DNA of 12,807 bases from JAZDJP01 sp043803805 (GCA_043803805.1 JAZDJP010000063.1:1-12807); one strand, 5' to 3'. Numbered from the stretch's first letter, positions 6,761 through 12,805 are shown. Numbers and translations: made by a program. The notes: a model not told the origin generated them from the letters alone.

Positions 6761-7801
6761 CTATCCGTTCGGCAGAATCATCGCCTTGAGCACGCCGTCG
6801 CGGTATCCGGACACCAGGTCGAAGGCCTTTTTTGATTCCGCGAGCGGAAATCGGTGGGTGACGAGAAATCGGGCCTCGCGCCGGTGTTTTTCGATGAAAT
6901 GAACGGCCGGTTCCACGCACTCGTTCTGGCGGCGGACGTTCCGGATGGTGATTTCCTTCCGCCGCAGTTTGTCGATGGACAGCGTGATGGTGTCCGTTGC
7001 CGGGATGCCCACGATGACGAGCGTCCCGCCGGGCTTCAGCAAATTCACCGCCTGGTCGAGCGCCTCCGATTTCCCGCAGCACTCGAAAACGATATCCAGG
7101 GACAGAGGTTCCCGCCGGGCGATCTGCCGCACGATGTCCGCGCGGTCGGGATTCCCGGCCCACGACGCGCCCTGGCGGCGGGCGACGGCAAGGCGGGAGG
7201 CGATTTTGTCGGTGGCGTAGACGCGCCGCGCACCCGCCTCCCGCGCCGCCAGAAGCACGCAGAGCCCGATGGGCCCGCATCCGAGGATGGCAATCTTTTT
7301 TCCGGCCACGCCTCCTGCGAGGGACACGGAATAAATCCCGATGGAAAGCGGCTCCACAAGGGCGCCGTCCTCCGCGGTGGTGGACGTCCGGAGGGGGAAA
7401 CAGCTCGCCGCCGGCATGACGATGCGTTCGCACAGGCATCCGTCGCCCTGGCCCGGCGTCCCGAGGAATTTCAAGTTCCGACAGGTGTGGAAACGCCCGG
7501 CGCGACACTGGTCGCAACGCCCGCACCACGCGGCGGGGTCCACCGCCACGCGGTCGCCGGGGCGGACGCGCCGGACCGCCCGGCCGGTTTCGAGCACCGT
7601 GGCGCTCATTTCGTGGCCGACGCGGTAGGGGTAGGTGACGACCTGGCTTCCCACGCGTCCGTGGCGGTAATAATGGATGTCGGAGCCGCAGACGCCCACG
7701 GCGTCGACGCGCAGCAGGACATCCCGCGGCCCGGCGATTCGCGGCTCGGGGACTTCGCGGACGACAATCTTCCGGAGGCCGGTCAGGATGGCGGCGTTCA
7801 T
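6761..7801 (-). CDS. Zinc-dependent medium-chain alcohol/polyol dehydrogenase (sorbitol dehydrogenase-like)
   Basis: A 346-residue MDR-superfamily enzyme expected to oxidise a secondary hydroxyl of a polyol or sugar with NAD. Catalytic zinc ligands are Cys38 (GVCGSDIHYY), His63-Glu64 (GHE) and Glu150 (VEPLSIG). The structural zinc lobe is complete: Cys93, Cys96, Cys99 and Cys107. The Rossmann loop GCGPIG is at 174-179, with Asp198 ending the second strand (YATD), which favours NAD over NADP. The motif order and length fit sorbitol/xylitol dehydrogenases rather than glutathione-dependent or cinnamyl types; L-threonine dehydrogenase is a less likely alternative. No SD sequence precedes the ATG. 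Instead a TACAAT hexamer ends 8 bases before it, consistent with a leaderless message. The gene is monocistronic and converges on the FapA-like gene. Its role could link to the sugar-type oxidoreductases of the first operon, but they are separately transcribed. Confidence 0.93.
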   Translation of the reverse strand: MNAAILTGLRKIVVREVPEPRIAGPRDVLLRVDAVGVCGSDIHYYRHGRVGSQVVTYPYRVGHEMSATVLETGRAVRRVRPGDRVAVDPAAWCGRCDQCRAGRFHTCRNLKFLGTPGQGDGCLCERIVMPAASCFPLRTSTTAEDGALVEPLSIGIYSVSLAGGVAGKKIAILGCGPIGLCVLLAAREAGARRVYATDKIASRLAVARRQGASWAGNPDRADIVRQIARREPLSLDIVFECCGKSEALDQAVNLLKPGGTLVIVGIPATDTITLSIDKLRRKEITIRNVRRQNECVEPAVHFIEKHRREARFLVTHRFPLAESKKAFDLVSGYRDGVLKAMILPNG

Positions 7802-7809
7802 AATTCTAT

Positions 7810-7815
7810 ATTGTA
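7810..7815 (-). promoter_or_regulatory. Candidate -10 element of the polyol dehydrogenase gene (leaderless layout)
   Basis: TACAAT on the minus strand (7815-7810), five of six against consensus, ends 8 bases before the ATG at 7801. No good -35 lies 16-18 bases further up; a TTGACT directly abuts it and cannot serve as its -35. Overlapping AT-rich hexamers (TATAGA, TAGAAT) are too close to the start codon to give a message containing the ATG. This is the least supported of the leaderless sites. Confidence 0.35.
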
Positions 7816-7899
7816 GTCAAGGAGTCTCACGACGGTATAGTGAAAAATCGCGACTGTATGGTGGTCTTCTCGTCCGAATCCGGAATGGCGGTTTCCGTT

Positions 7900-8442
7900 T
7901 CAGGACGACAGGGTTCCTCCGGGAAGGAGACTCTGACGCGCCGCGGTGAGAAAGGCGTGGTACGCGGGCAATCGATAGTCCGGGTACGTCCACGGCCACG
8001 CCTGCCATCCGCCGTTCGTGTAGCGGAGCGTGACCTCGGCGAACATGCCATCGCCGATGGGAATCCTGTGGGAATAATCCTTCGTGGTGGCCAGGACCAG
8101 TTTTGAAAGCGCAACGTAGCCCGGGTCAATGTTGACGGGGCGCTCCGCCGGCCAGCGGCCGGACGCGGCGATCTCCGTTTCCAGGCGGTTGGTGGTGTGT
8201 TTCGCGTGTGCGAGCGCCGCCGGATCGAACGGCTTTTCAAAAGCGAGGAAGATTCGTTTCAGGCCGTCGCCCATTTCCTCCCGGTAATAGGCGGTTGCGG
8301 TGAAATCCATCAATTCGCTTCGGAGGGAGATCGGTCCGAAGGCCGCCGTAAGGCGTTTCTCTCCTTCGCCGAGGGCATCTTCGAAACGGCCCAGCAGGCC
8401 GCAGAGGAGAACGACGGGGGGATAGGGTTTGACAATGCCCAT
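7900..8442 (-). CDS. DUF4416 family protein
   Basis: A 180-residue protein that I recognise as DUF4416 from its conserved blocks: MGIVKPYPPVVLLCGLL at the N-terminus, FTATAYYREEMG (47-58), FLAFEKPFDP (65-74), TTNRLE (83-88), RPVNIDPGYVALSKLVLAT (101-119) and WPWTYPDYRLPAYHAF (149-164). The family occurs in Planctomycetes, deltaproteobacteria and several candidate phyla, and has no established function. It is soluble, with no signal peptide. The ATG at 8442 fits the usual family N-terminus; a GTG 15 bases upstream is in frame. The ribosome binding site is weak (GGTG about 7 bases away). It starts 24 bases after the adenosine deaminase stop on the same strand, so it is probably translated from that message. 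Nothing in the sequence gives a biochemical role. Confidence 0.88.
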   Translation of the reverse strand: MGIVKPYPPVVLLCGLLGRFEDALGEGEKRLTAAFGPISLRSELMDFTATAYYREEMGDGLKRIFLAFEKPFDPAALAHAKHTTNRLETEIAASGRWPAERPVNIDPGYVALSKLVLATTKDYSHRIPIGDGMFAEVTLRYTNGGWQAWPWTYPDYRLPAYHAFLTAARQSLLPGGTLSS

Positions 8443-8466
8443 CAAGACACCAATCACCCGGGGCCG

Positions 8467-9498
8467 TCAACGGAAGATATTCTCCGCTGGAAACGTGTCG
8501 GCCAGCACCATCTGTTTTTCCGCATCGGAAAGGAAGGCCGCCTCCACGGTGTTCCGGAGGGTGGTCTGAATATCGCGTCGGGTGAATCCGAGTTTTTCCA
8601 CCGCGAGGTTGTATTCTCCCGACAGGGTGATCCCGCCGCTGATGGCCGGGTCATCGGTGTTGAGCGTCACGGGGATGCCGGCATTGAACAGTTTTTTCGC
8701 CGGGTGGTCCTCGATCCGTTTCACGACCCCCGTGTGGAGATTGCTTGTGAGGCAGCACTCGATGGGGATTTTCCGTCGGGCCAGTTCCGCGACGAGCGCC
8801 GGGTCTTCCGCCGCCCGGACGCCGTGGCCGATGCGATCCGCCCCCAGCGTGTCGATGGCCTCCCAGATATTTTCAGGCCCGCAGGCCTCCCCGGCATGGA
8901 TGGTGACGCCGAGCCCCTGGCGCCGGGCCTCCTCGAAAAATTCCCGGAACGCCACGGCGGGATGGCCCGGTTCGATTCCGGCGAGGTCGACCCCCCGGAA
9001 GAACCGCGGCCCTTCCTTCGCGATGAGTTCCCCGACGGGACGACCGGCCGCGACGCCGAAGTTCCGTCCCAGAGTGGCGATGAACTCGACGCGCATGCCG
9101 GATGCCTTCGCCGCCTCGCGTGCGGATTCCGTCACCCAGACGGCGACATCCGCGAGGGGGAAATTTTTCCGGAGGGCAAAGTGGATCGGGCTGTAGCGCA
9201 GTTCCAGGTATCTTATGTTGTCGCGGGCGGCGTCCTGCACGGCCTCGGCGGCGACCCGGCGAATGCTTTCCCCGTCAGGGTAGAAGCCGCGGTAACGGGC
9301 GAATTTCGAGAGGAAGAACTGGAAGTCTTTCGGGTCGTCCGGCGCCATCTGGATGAGGCGCTTCAGTTCCGCGAGGTCATGCGTGGGAACGTCCAGGTTG
9401 TGGCGCTCGGCGATGTCCAGGAACGTGGCGGCCCGGACGGATCCCTCGAGGTGGCGGTGGATTTCCGCCTTGGGCAGGGGGGTGATGGTGGTGGCCAC
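8467..9498 (-). CDS. add: Adenosine deaminase family protein
   Basis: A 343-residue amidohydrolase-fold enzyme expected to hydrolyse adenosine or deoxyadenosine to inosine, in purine salvage. All metal and catalytic residues are visible: His14 and His16 (EIHRHLEGS), His201 and Glu204 (TIHAGEACG), His225 (IGHGVRA), the ECCLTSNLHTG substrate loop (247-256), and Asp282-Asp283 (NTDDPAIS). Length is typical. Close relatives include aminodeoxyfutalosine deaminase of the menaquinone pathway, which shares these motifs, so the substrate is not certain. The start is GTG at 9498, 13 codons before the HxH motif as usual for the family. No SD sequence exists; a TATAAT ends 6 bases upstream, so translation probably begins at the 5' end of the message. 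It is followed by the DUF4416 gene after 24 bases and is divergent from trmD. Confidence 0.92.
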   Translation of the reverse strand: MATTITPLPKAEIHRHLEGSVRAATFLDIAERHNLDVPTHDLAELKRLIQMAPDDPKDFQFFLSKFARYRGFYPDGESIRRVAAEAVQDAARDNIRYLELRYSPIHFALRKNFPLADVAVWVTESAREAAKASGMRVEFIATLGRNFGVAAGRPVGELIAKEGPRFFRGVDLAGIEPGHPAVAFREFFEEARRQGLGVTIHAGEACGPENIWEAIDTLGADRIGHGVRAAEDPALVAELARRKIPIECCLTSNLHTGVVKRIEDHPAKKLFNAGIPVTLNTDDPAISGGITLSGEYNLAVEKLGFTRRDIQTTLRNTVEAAFLSDAEKQMVLADTFPAENIFR

Positions 9499-9504
9499 GC
9501 GGCC

Positions 9505-9533
9505 ATTATAGTGACGGGCGGCGAAACCGGCAA
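9505..9533 (-). promoter_or_regulatory. Promoter of the adenosine deaminase gene (leaderless layout)
   Basis: On the minus strand TTGCCG (9533-9528) is followed after 17 bases by a perfect TATAAT (9510-9505). The GTG start codon begins 7 bases after the end of the -10 hexamer, where transcription is expected to start. An ATG at 9506 overlaps the -10 box and is out of frame. Confidence 0.65.
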
Positions 9534-9567
9534 GACGGAATGAGCGCGGACGGGAATCCCCCTGCGC

Positions 9568-9595
9568 TGGACAACGCCCCGCAGGTCATTATACT
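9568..9595 (+). promoter_or_regulatory. Promoter of trmD and the alpha-toroid gene
   Basis: TGGACA (9568-9573) and TATACT (9590-9595) are 16 bases apart, each matching consensus at five of six. Transcription would start near 9602. That leaves a leader of about 25 bases if trmD starts at ATG 9628, or almost none if it starts at the in-frame TTG at 9604. The 129-base gap 9499-9627 holds this promoter and the opposing adenosine deaminase promoter. Confidence 0.6.
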
Positions 9596-9627
9596 AAACG
9601 GGGTTGCGGGGGTCGGTGGCGGCATTC

Positions 9628-10344
9628 ATGGACATTCACATTCTGACGCTGTTTCCCGGGGTGTTTCCTCCCGTTTTGGAAACAAGTATTTTGGGCATCG
9701 CGCGGGAGAAGGGGCTTGTGCGCTACCGCCTCTGGGACATTCGGGACTACACCCGCCAGCGGCATCGCAAGGTGGACGACCGACCCTACGGGGGCGGGCC
9801 CGGGATGGTTCTCGCGCCGGAGCCGGTATTCCGGACCGTGGGGGCGCTTGACCGGGAGACGGGCCGCCACGGGCGGCGGGTGATGCTTACTCCCCAGGGG
9901 CGGCCGTTTTCACAGGCGATGGCGCGGGGACTCGCCGCGGAGGAGACCCTCGTGCTTCTCTGCGGCCACTATGAGGGTTTCGACGAACGCATCCGGAAAG
10001 GGCTTGGGTTCGAGGAGATTTCGGTCGGGGATTTTGTGACGTCGGGGGGGGAGACCCCGGCGCTCGTCGTCGTGGACGCGGTGGTGCGCCTGGTGCCGGG
10101 GGTTCTCGGCGACGGGAGCTCGGTGGATGAGGAGTCGTTCGCGTCGGGGCTTCTCGAATACCCCCACTACACCCGTCCGCGGACGTTCCGCGGCATGCGC
10201 GTTCCCCCGGTGCTTCTTTCGGGGGATCACGCCCGGATCGCGGCCTGGCGGCAACGTCAGGCACGGCGGCGGACGCGCGAGCGGCGCCCGGATCTCCTCG
10301 CCGGGGCGGTGAAGGCCAAACGCGGGGATGGGGGTAAACCATGA
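9628..10344 (+). CDS. trmD: tRNA (guanine37-N1)-methyltransferase TrmD
   Basis: A SPOUT-class methyltransferase of 238 residues that methylates G37 of tRNAs with a G36 next to the anticodon, using S-adenosylmethionine, to prevent +1 frameshifting. Visible: the MDIHILTLFPGVF start, RPYGGGPGMV (52-61), and the trefoil-knot strands LLCGHYEGFDERI (110-122) and ISVGDFVTSGGETPA (131-145) that bind the methyl donor. Arg154 in DAVVRLVPGVLG and LLEYPHYTRP (175-184) also match the family. Numbering coincides with the E. coli enzyme up to this region, and the residue at 169 is Glu (DEESF) where E. coli has the catalytic Asp169. The ATG at 9628 is chosen from the conserved family start; only a weak GGTGG lies upstream, and TTG at 9604 would add eight residues. 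The stop overlaps the next gene by ATGA. The common partners rpsP, rimM and rplS are absent. Confidence 0.96.
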   Translation: MDIHILTLFPGVFPPVLETSILGIAREKGLVRYRLWDIRDYTRQRHRKVDDRPYGGGPGMVLAPEPVFRTVGALDRETGRHGRRVMLTPQGRPFSQAMARGLAAEETLVLLCGHYEGFDERIRKGLGFEEISVGDFVTSGGETPALVVVDAVVRLVPGVLGDGSSVDEESFASGLLEYPHYTRPRTFRGMRVPPVLLSGDHARIAAWRQRQARRRTRERRPDLLAGAVKAKRGDGGKP

Positions 10345-11657
10345 AATGCAGCGAGTGCGGAACGAAGAACCCGCCGGGGGTCTTCCGGTGCCAGAAATGC
10401 GGATCGGCCCTTTCGGTCACGTTCAACCAGGTGAAGGGCACGTTTTCGAAACAGGCCGAGCGGGATATTGCCCGCGATGTCGAGCGGTGGCTCCGGCAGG
10501 TTCTCATCGGGGTGGCGGTGCTTCTTGTCGCCGTCTGGGCCTGGAATCGGTGGATTGGAAAGGTTCCGAAGGCGGATGCCGTCCCTCCGGTCGCGGTGGG
10601 GGACATGCCGCTCGCCTCCGCCCGAATCCCCTTTCCGGCCCGTGAGCATTTGAGATTTCCCGAGGCGCGGGCGGCGCGCCATCCGCTTTTCGCCTTTCGG
10701 AATGAACGCAGCCGGTACGTGTCGTTTTTCGGCGGATCCCGGGGAGGCCTTTATCCTTCCGAGCAGGGGGTGGACGAGGGTTTGAAATGGCTCGCCCAGG
10801 CCCAGGCCTCCGTGGGGCACTGGGATCCCGGGGCTTTCGACGGCGATGCGCGTCGGTCCCTTGAGGCGACGGGGCTCGCGCTCCTGGCGTTCACGGGCGC
10901 CGGGCACGGCATGGAGTCGCCCGTCTATGGTTCCGTCGTCAGCAAGGCGGTGGCCCGGATCCGCCACTTTCAGAATTCCGACGGCGAACTGACGGGAAAC
11001 ATGGCCGACATCGGGGGACGGTTCTGGACGGTCCTGGCGCTTCTCGAGGCGTCCGAAATCCCGGGGGCGTCCGAAGAGGTTCGGGGGGCCGCCCGGAGAG
11101 CGGTGGCCGCCATCGCCCCCCTCGTTCAGACGGCGTTTTCACCCGATAAGATATCCCCCGCCCCGTTCGGTTGGGCGGCGCTTCTGGCGGCCGTGGCGGG
11201 GAGGGCGGGTCTGGACCGGTTCGATCCAGCCGCGGCATCCCTGCGCGAATGCGCGGGTTCCGGGGCGGCAAGGGCGAAGGGCGTCCTGATCCGGGAGGAT
11301 GAGATGGCGGCGCTTCTTCTCGCTCATGGCGCGCTGGGGTTGAAGCGGAACGAGGAATTCTTCAAACGGGCGATATCCGTCATTCAGAACCGGCCCCCCG
11401 GGTGGGGGGCCAAGGATGCCGGCGGGGATCCCGATTACATCCATCACGCCACGCTCGGGCTCTGGGCGATGCAGGGGGAGTCGTGGGGGGCCTGGCGCGG
11501 GGCGCTGACGGAAAATCTGATCGCGGCGCGGGGGCCGGGGCCATGGCCGGTGACAGGGTCGGAAGAGGCGTCGCTCGGGAGGGTCGGTTCTACGGCGTTT
11601 GCGGTGCTGGCTCTGGAGGTGTTTTACCGCTATCCGGGGCTTTTTTCGATGGAATAA
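10341..11657 (+). CDS. Zinc-ribbon, membrane-anchored alpha-toroid (squalene cyclase-like repeat) protein
   Basis: A 438-residue protein in three parts. Residues 3-20 form a zinc ribbon (Cys3-x2-Cys6 ... Cys17-x2-Cys20). A single hydrophobic helix at about 52-69 (VLIGVAVLLVAVWAW) follows, preceded by a charged stretch, so the ribbon is probably cytoplasmic and the rest outside. From about 140 on come helical repeats of the terpenoid cyclase/prenyltransferase alpha-toroid kind: LKWLAQAQASVGHWDP (148-163), ATGLALLAFTGAGH (176-189), HFQNSDGELTG (209-219), HHATLGLWAMQG (368-379), and GSTAFAVLALEVFYRYPGLF at the end. No DxDD or QW catalytic motif of real cyclases is apparent, so enzymatic cyclisation is not supported. 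Similar toroid proteins abound in planctomycete-like genomes without known function. Its ATG overlaps the trmD stop codon (ATGA), indicating coupled translation. Its 3' end overlaps the opposing lipoprotein gene by 68 bases. Confidence 0.82.
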   Translation: MKCSECGTKNPPGVFRCQKCGSALSVTFNQVKGTFSKQAERDIARDVERWLRQVLIGVAVLLVAVWAWNRWIGKVPKADAVPPVAVGDMPLASARIPFPAREHLRFPEARAARHPLFAFRNERSRYVSFFGGSRGGLYPSEQGVDEGLKWLAQAQASVGHWDPGAFDGDARRSLEATGLALLAFTGAGHGMESPVYGSVVSKAVARIRHFQNSDGELTGNMADIGGRFWTVLALLEASEIPGASEEVRGAARRAVAAIAPLVQTAFSPDKISPAPFGWAALLAAVAGRAGLDRFDPAAASLRECAGSGAARAKGVLIREDEMAALLLAHGALGLKRNEEFFKRAISVIQNRPPGWGAKDAGGDPDYIHHATLGLWAMQGESWGAWRGALTENLIAARGPGPWPVTGSEEASLGRVGSTAFAVLALEVFYRYPGLFSME

Positions 11658-12432
11658 TCAGAACCTCGGCGGCCTTTTTCGGAAAGTAATCCTCGATCAC
11701 CGCGGAGGTGTCGCCCCCGAGGAGTTTTGCGACGCCCTTCTCCAGGGCGAAGAAGCCGATGTCGTCCACCCCGTTCATCGTGTACCGGTAGGTCCGTCCG
11801 CCGTCCGTCAGAAATCCCAGGGGTTTGTAATTCGCGTCGAAGACGAAGAATACGTACCAGTTCCGGACTTCGTGCGTCTGGGTGTAGACGTCCTTCCGGA
11901 CAAAGCCGGTTATTTCCCCGGAGCGGGCCCGGTGCCAGGACAACGTCTCGAAGGGGGCCGACGGGTCGGGTTCGGTCGAGGGCAGATCGGGTGTCGCCGG
12001 GATGGGTCCCGGCGGTTTCCGGCAGATGGAGGCCCAGGTATCGTGGCGCAGTGGAAGATCGTCGAAGTAGCCCGGCCGGCGTCGGAAGGGGGAATTGTCA
12101 ATGCTGGTGCGTCTCGCGGGGATGCCCTTGAACCGATCGTTTCGGGAACGGAACGCCGGATTGTCGATTTCCGTCCGGCGGGCGGAGGGGCCGGCGAAGA
12201 CGTCCTTGTAGCATCGGAACGGCTTGTTGTCGATTCCGGTCCGGCGGTTGTAGGATGGCCCGGCGAACATGTCGTGCCGGGAGCGGAACGCCGGATTGTC
12301 GATACGGGTGGTTTGCCGGGGCATCCCGGCGAAGGGGTCCGGACGCTGATCGAAGGCGCAACACCCGGCCAGCATCAAGGCCGCCAGCCCCGCCGCAAGA
12401 ACGCCTCGTGTCGCCCGGAGGGTCGCGCACAT
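11590..12432 (-). CDS. Lipoprotein with four tandem 22-23-residue repeats
   Basis: A 280-residue predicted lipoprotein of unrecognised family. A 23-residue signal peptide (RATR basic region, hydrophobic VLAAGLAALML) ends in lipobox LAGC with lipidated Cys24. Residues 32-120 hold four repeats with consensus DxFAGxPxRRTxIDNPxFRSR, strongly basic, followed by a degenerate fifth. A proline-rich linker (139-160) leads to a C-terminal domain (160-260) with aromatic strands such as NWYVFFVFDANYKPLGF (191-207) and GRTYRYTMNG (212-221), then a Pro-rich tail. The start at ATG 12432 is set by the promoter: TTGACA and TACAAT lie upstream with TACAAT ending 7 bases before it, so in-frame ATGs at 12462 and 12441 fall on the promoter itself. 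No SD sequence is present. It probably sits on the outer membrane or periplasmic face; the basic repeats might bind a polyanion (inference). Confidence 0.78.
   Translation of the reverse strand: MCATLRATRGVLAAGLAALMLAGCCAFDQRPDPFAGMPRQTTRIDNPAFRSRHDMFAGPSYNRRTGIDNKPFRCYKDVFAGPSARRTEIDNPAFRSRNDRFKGIPARRTSIDNSPFRRRPGYFDDLPLRHDTWASICRKPPGPIPATPDLPSTEPDPSAPFETLSWHRARSGEITGFVRKDVYTQTHEVRNWYVFFVFDANYKPLGFLTDGGRTYRYTMNGVDDIGFFALEKGVAKLLGGDTSAVIEDYFPKKAAEVLIIPSKKAPDSGKTPPEPAPQTP
12073..12339 (-). repeat. Four tandem ~66-bp coding repeats in the lipoprotein gene
   Basis: Units cover residues 32-53, 54-76, 77-98 and 99-120 (22, 23, 22 and 22 residues). Each carries an F-A/K-G turn, an RRT or related basic run, the invariant IDN triplet (Ile44, 67, 89, 111) and a PxF or xPF-R element. 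The DNA units are alike but diverged, which suggests an old duplication rather than a recent slippage array. The second unit is one codon longer (Tyr-Asn in place of one residue). Confidence 0.85.
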
Positions 12433-12439
12433 CGCCGCC

Positions 12440-12467
12440 ATTGTAGTGTCAGACCGTCGCATGTCAA
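12440..12467 (-). promoter_or_regulatory. Promoter of the lipoprotein gene (leaderless layout)
   Basis: A perfect TTGACA (12467-12462) and TACAAT (12445-12440) are separated by 16 bases on the minus strand. Seven bases then lead to the ATG at 12432, so transcription should begin at or next to the start codon. This is the best-formed promoter in the window. Confidence 0.7.
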
Positions 12468-12527
12468 ATCTTACCAAACGATCCGGAGAAAACCGGCACG
12501 GCTTCCCGGGGGGCGCCGAAAATTTTC

Positions 12528-12556
12528 TTCCGTCCGTCCGGGCGGAGGGGTAAAAT
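12528..12556 (+). promoter_or_regulatory. Candidate promoter of the 80-residue protein gene (leaderless layout)
   Basis: TAAAAT (12551-12556, five of six) ends 6 bases before the GTG at 12563. The best-spaced -35 is only TTCCGT (12528-12533), which is poor. It shares the 130-base divergent gap 12433-12562 with the lipoprotein promoter on the other strand. Confidence 0.45.
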
Positions 12557-12562
12557 ACACTC

Positions 12563-12805
12563 GTGAATCTCCCGGAGCCATTCGGCGCCGTGGCCGTTCG
12601 GCTGGGGTTCGTCACCCCGGAGCAGGTCCTTGTCGCCCTGAAGGAACAACGCCGCCGGGACGAGGGCGGCGGAAGGCACGTTCTCATCGGGCTCATCATG
12701 GTCAAGATGGGCTTTCTCACCAACGGGCAGCTCATCGAAGTTCTGCGGCACTACGAGCGTCAGCGATTCCACGATTCACTCGCGGGTCCCGTCAGTCAAA
12801 ATTAA
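12563..12805 (+). CDS. Small TPEQ-repeat protein (MshEN/GspE-N-like helical hairpins)
   Basis: An 80-residue protein made of two similar halves: VRLGFVTPEQVLVALKEQRR (12-31) and VKMGFLTNGQLIEVLRHYER (47-66), joined by a linker with HVLIGLIM. The pattern G-[FL]-[VL]-T-x-x-Q-[LV]-x-x-x-L, with an L/I-G-x-x-M/L-V segment between, resembles the N-terminal regions of type II secretion/type IV pilus ATPases and short segments in Planctomycetes-type regulatory proteins. Some such domains (MshEN) bind cyclic di-GMP. The characteristic MshEN glycine/arginine spacing (RxLGxxL ... LxxxLxxQ) is only partly visible, so ligand binding is a guess. The start is GTG at 12563 with no SD sequence and TAAAAT 6 bases before it. 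The gene is complete, ending with TAA two bases before the window edge, and divergent from the lipoprotein gene. I am fairly sure it is a real gene and unsure of its role. Confidence 0.7.
   Translation: MNLPEPFGAVAVRLGFVTPEQVLVALKEQRRRDEGGGRHVLIGLIMVKMGFLTNGQLIEVLRHYERQRFHDSLAGPVSQN

Noticed and set aside
5109..7529. An 806-codon open frame on the minus strand opposite the FapA-like gene
   Set aside because: It is antisense to the FapA-like gene and out of frame with the dehydrogenase, which both show clear family motifs. Its translation is low-complexity, Arg/Pro/His-rich, as expected of a GC-rich shadow frame.
6854..7816. Plus-strand open frame of 320 codons opposite the polyol dehydrogenase
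   Set aside because: The minus-strand protein has complete zinc and NAD motifs; the plus frame is compositionally biased with no motif.
7800..7860. Possible terminator after the DUF4416 gene (TCGCGA followed by a T run on the minus strand)
   Set aside because: The stem is only a short palindrome with no loop, so it is not a stable hairpin.
8197..9543. Plus-strand open frame of 448 codons opposite adenosine deaminase and DUF4416
   Set aside because: Both minus-strand genes are recognised families with all key residues; this frame is their mirror.
12433..12735. N-terminal extension of the lipoprotein by up to 101 residues
   Set aside because: It would bury the lipoprotein signal peptide inside the protein, run through the divergent 80-aa gene, and cover a strong promoter.
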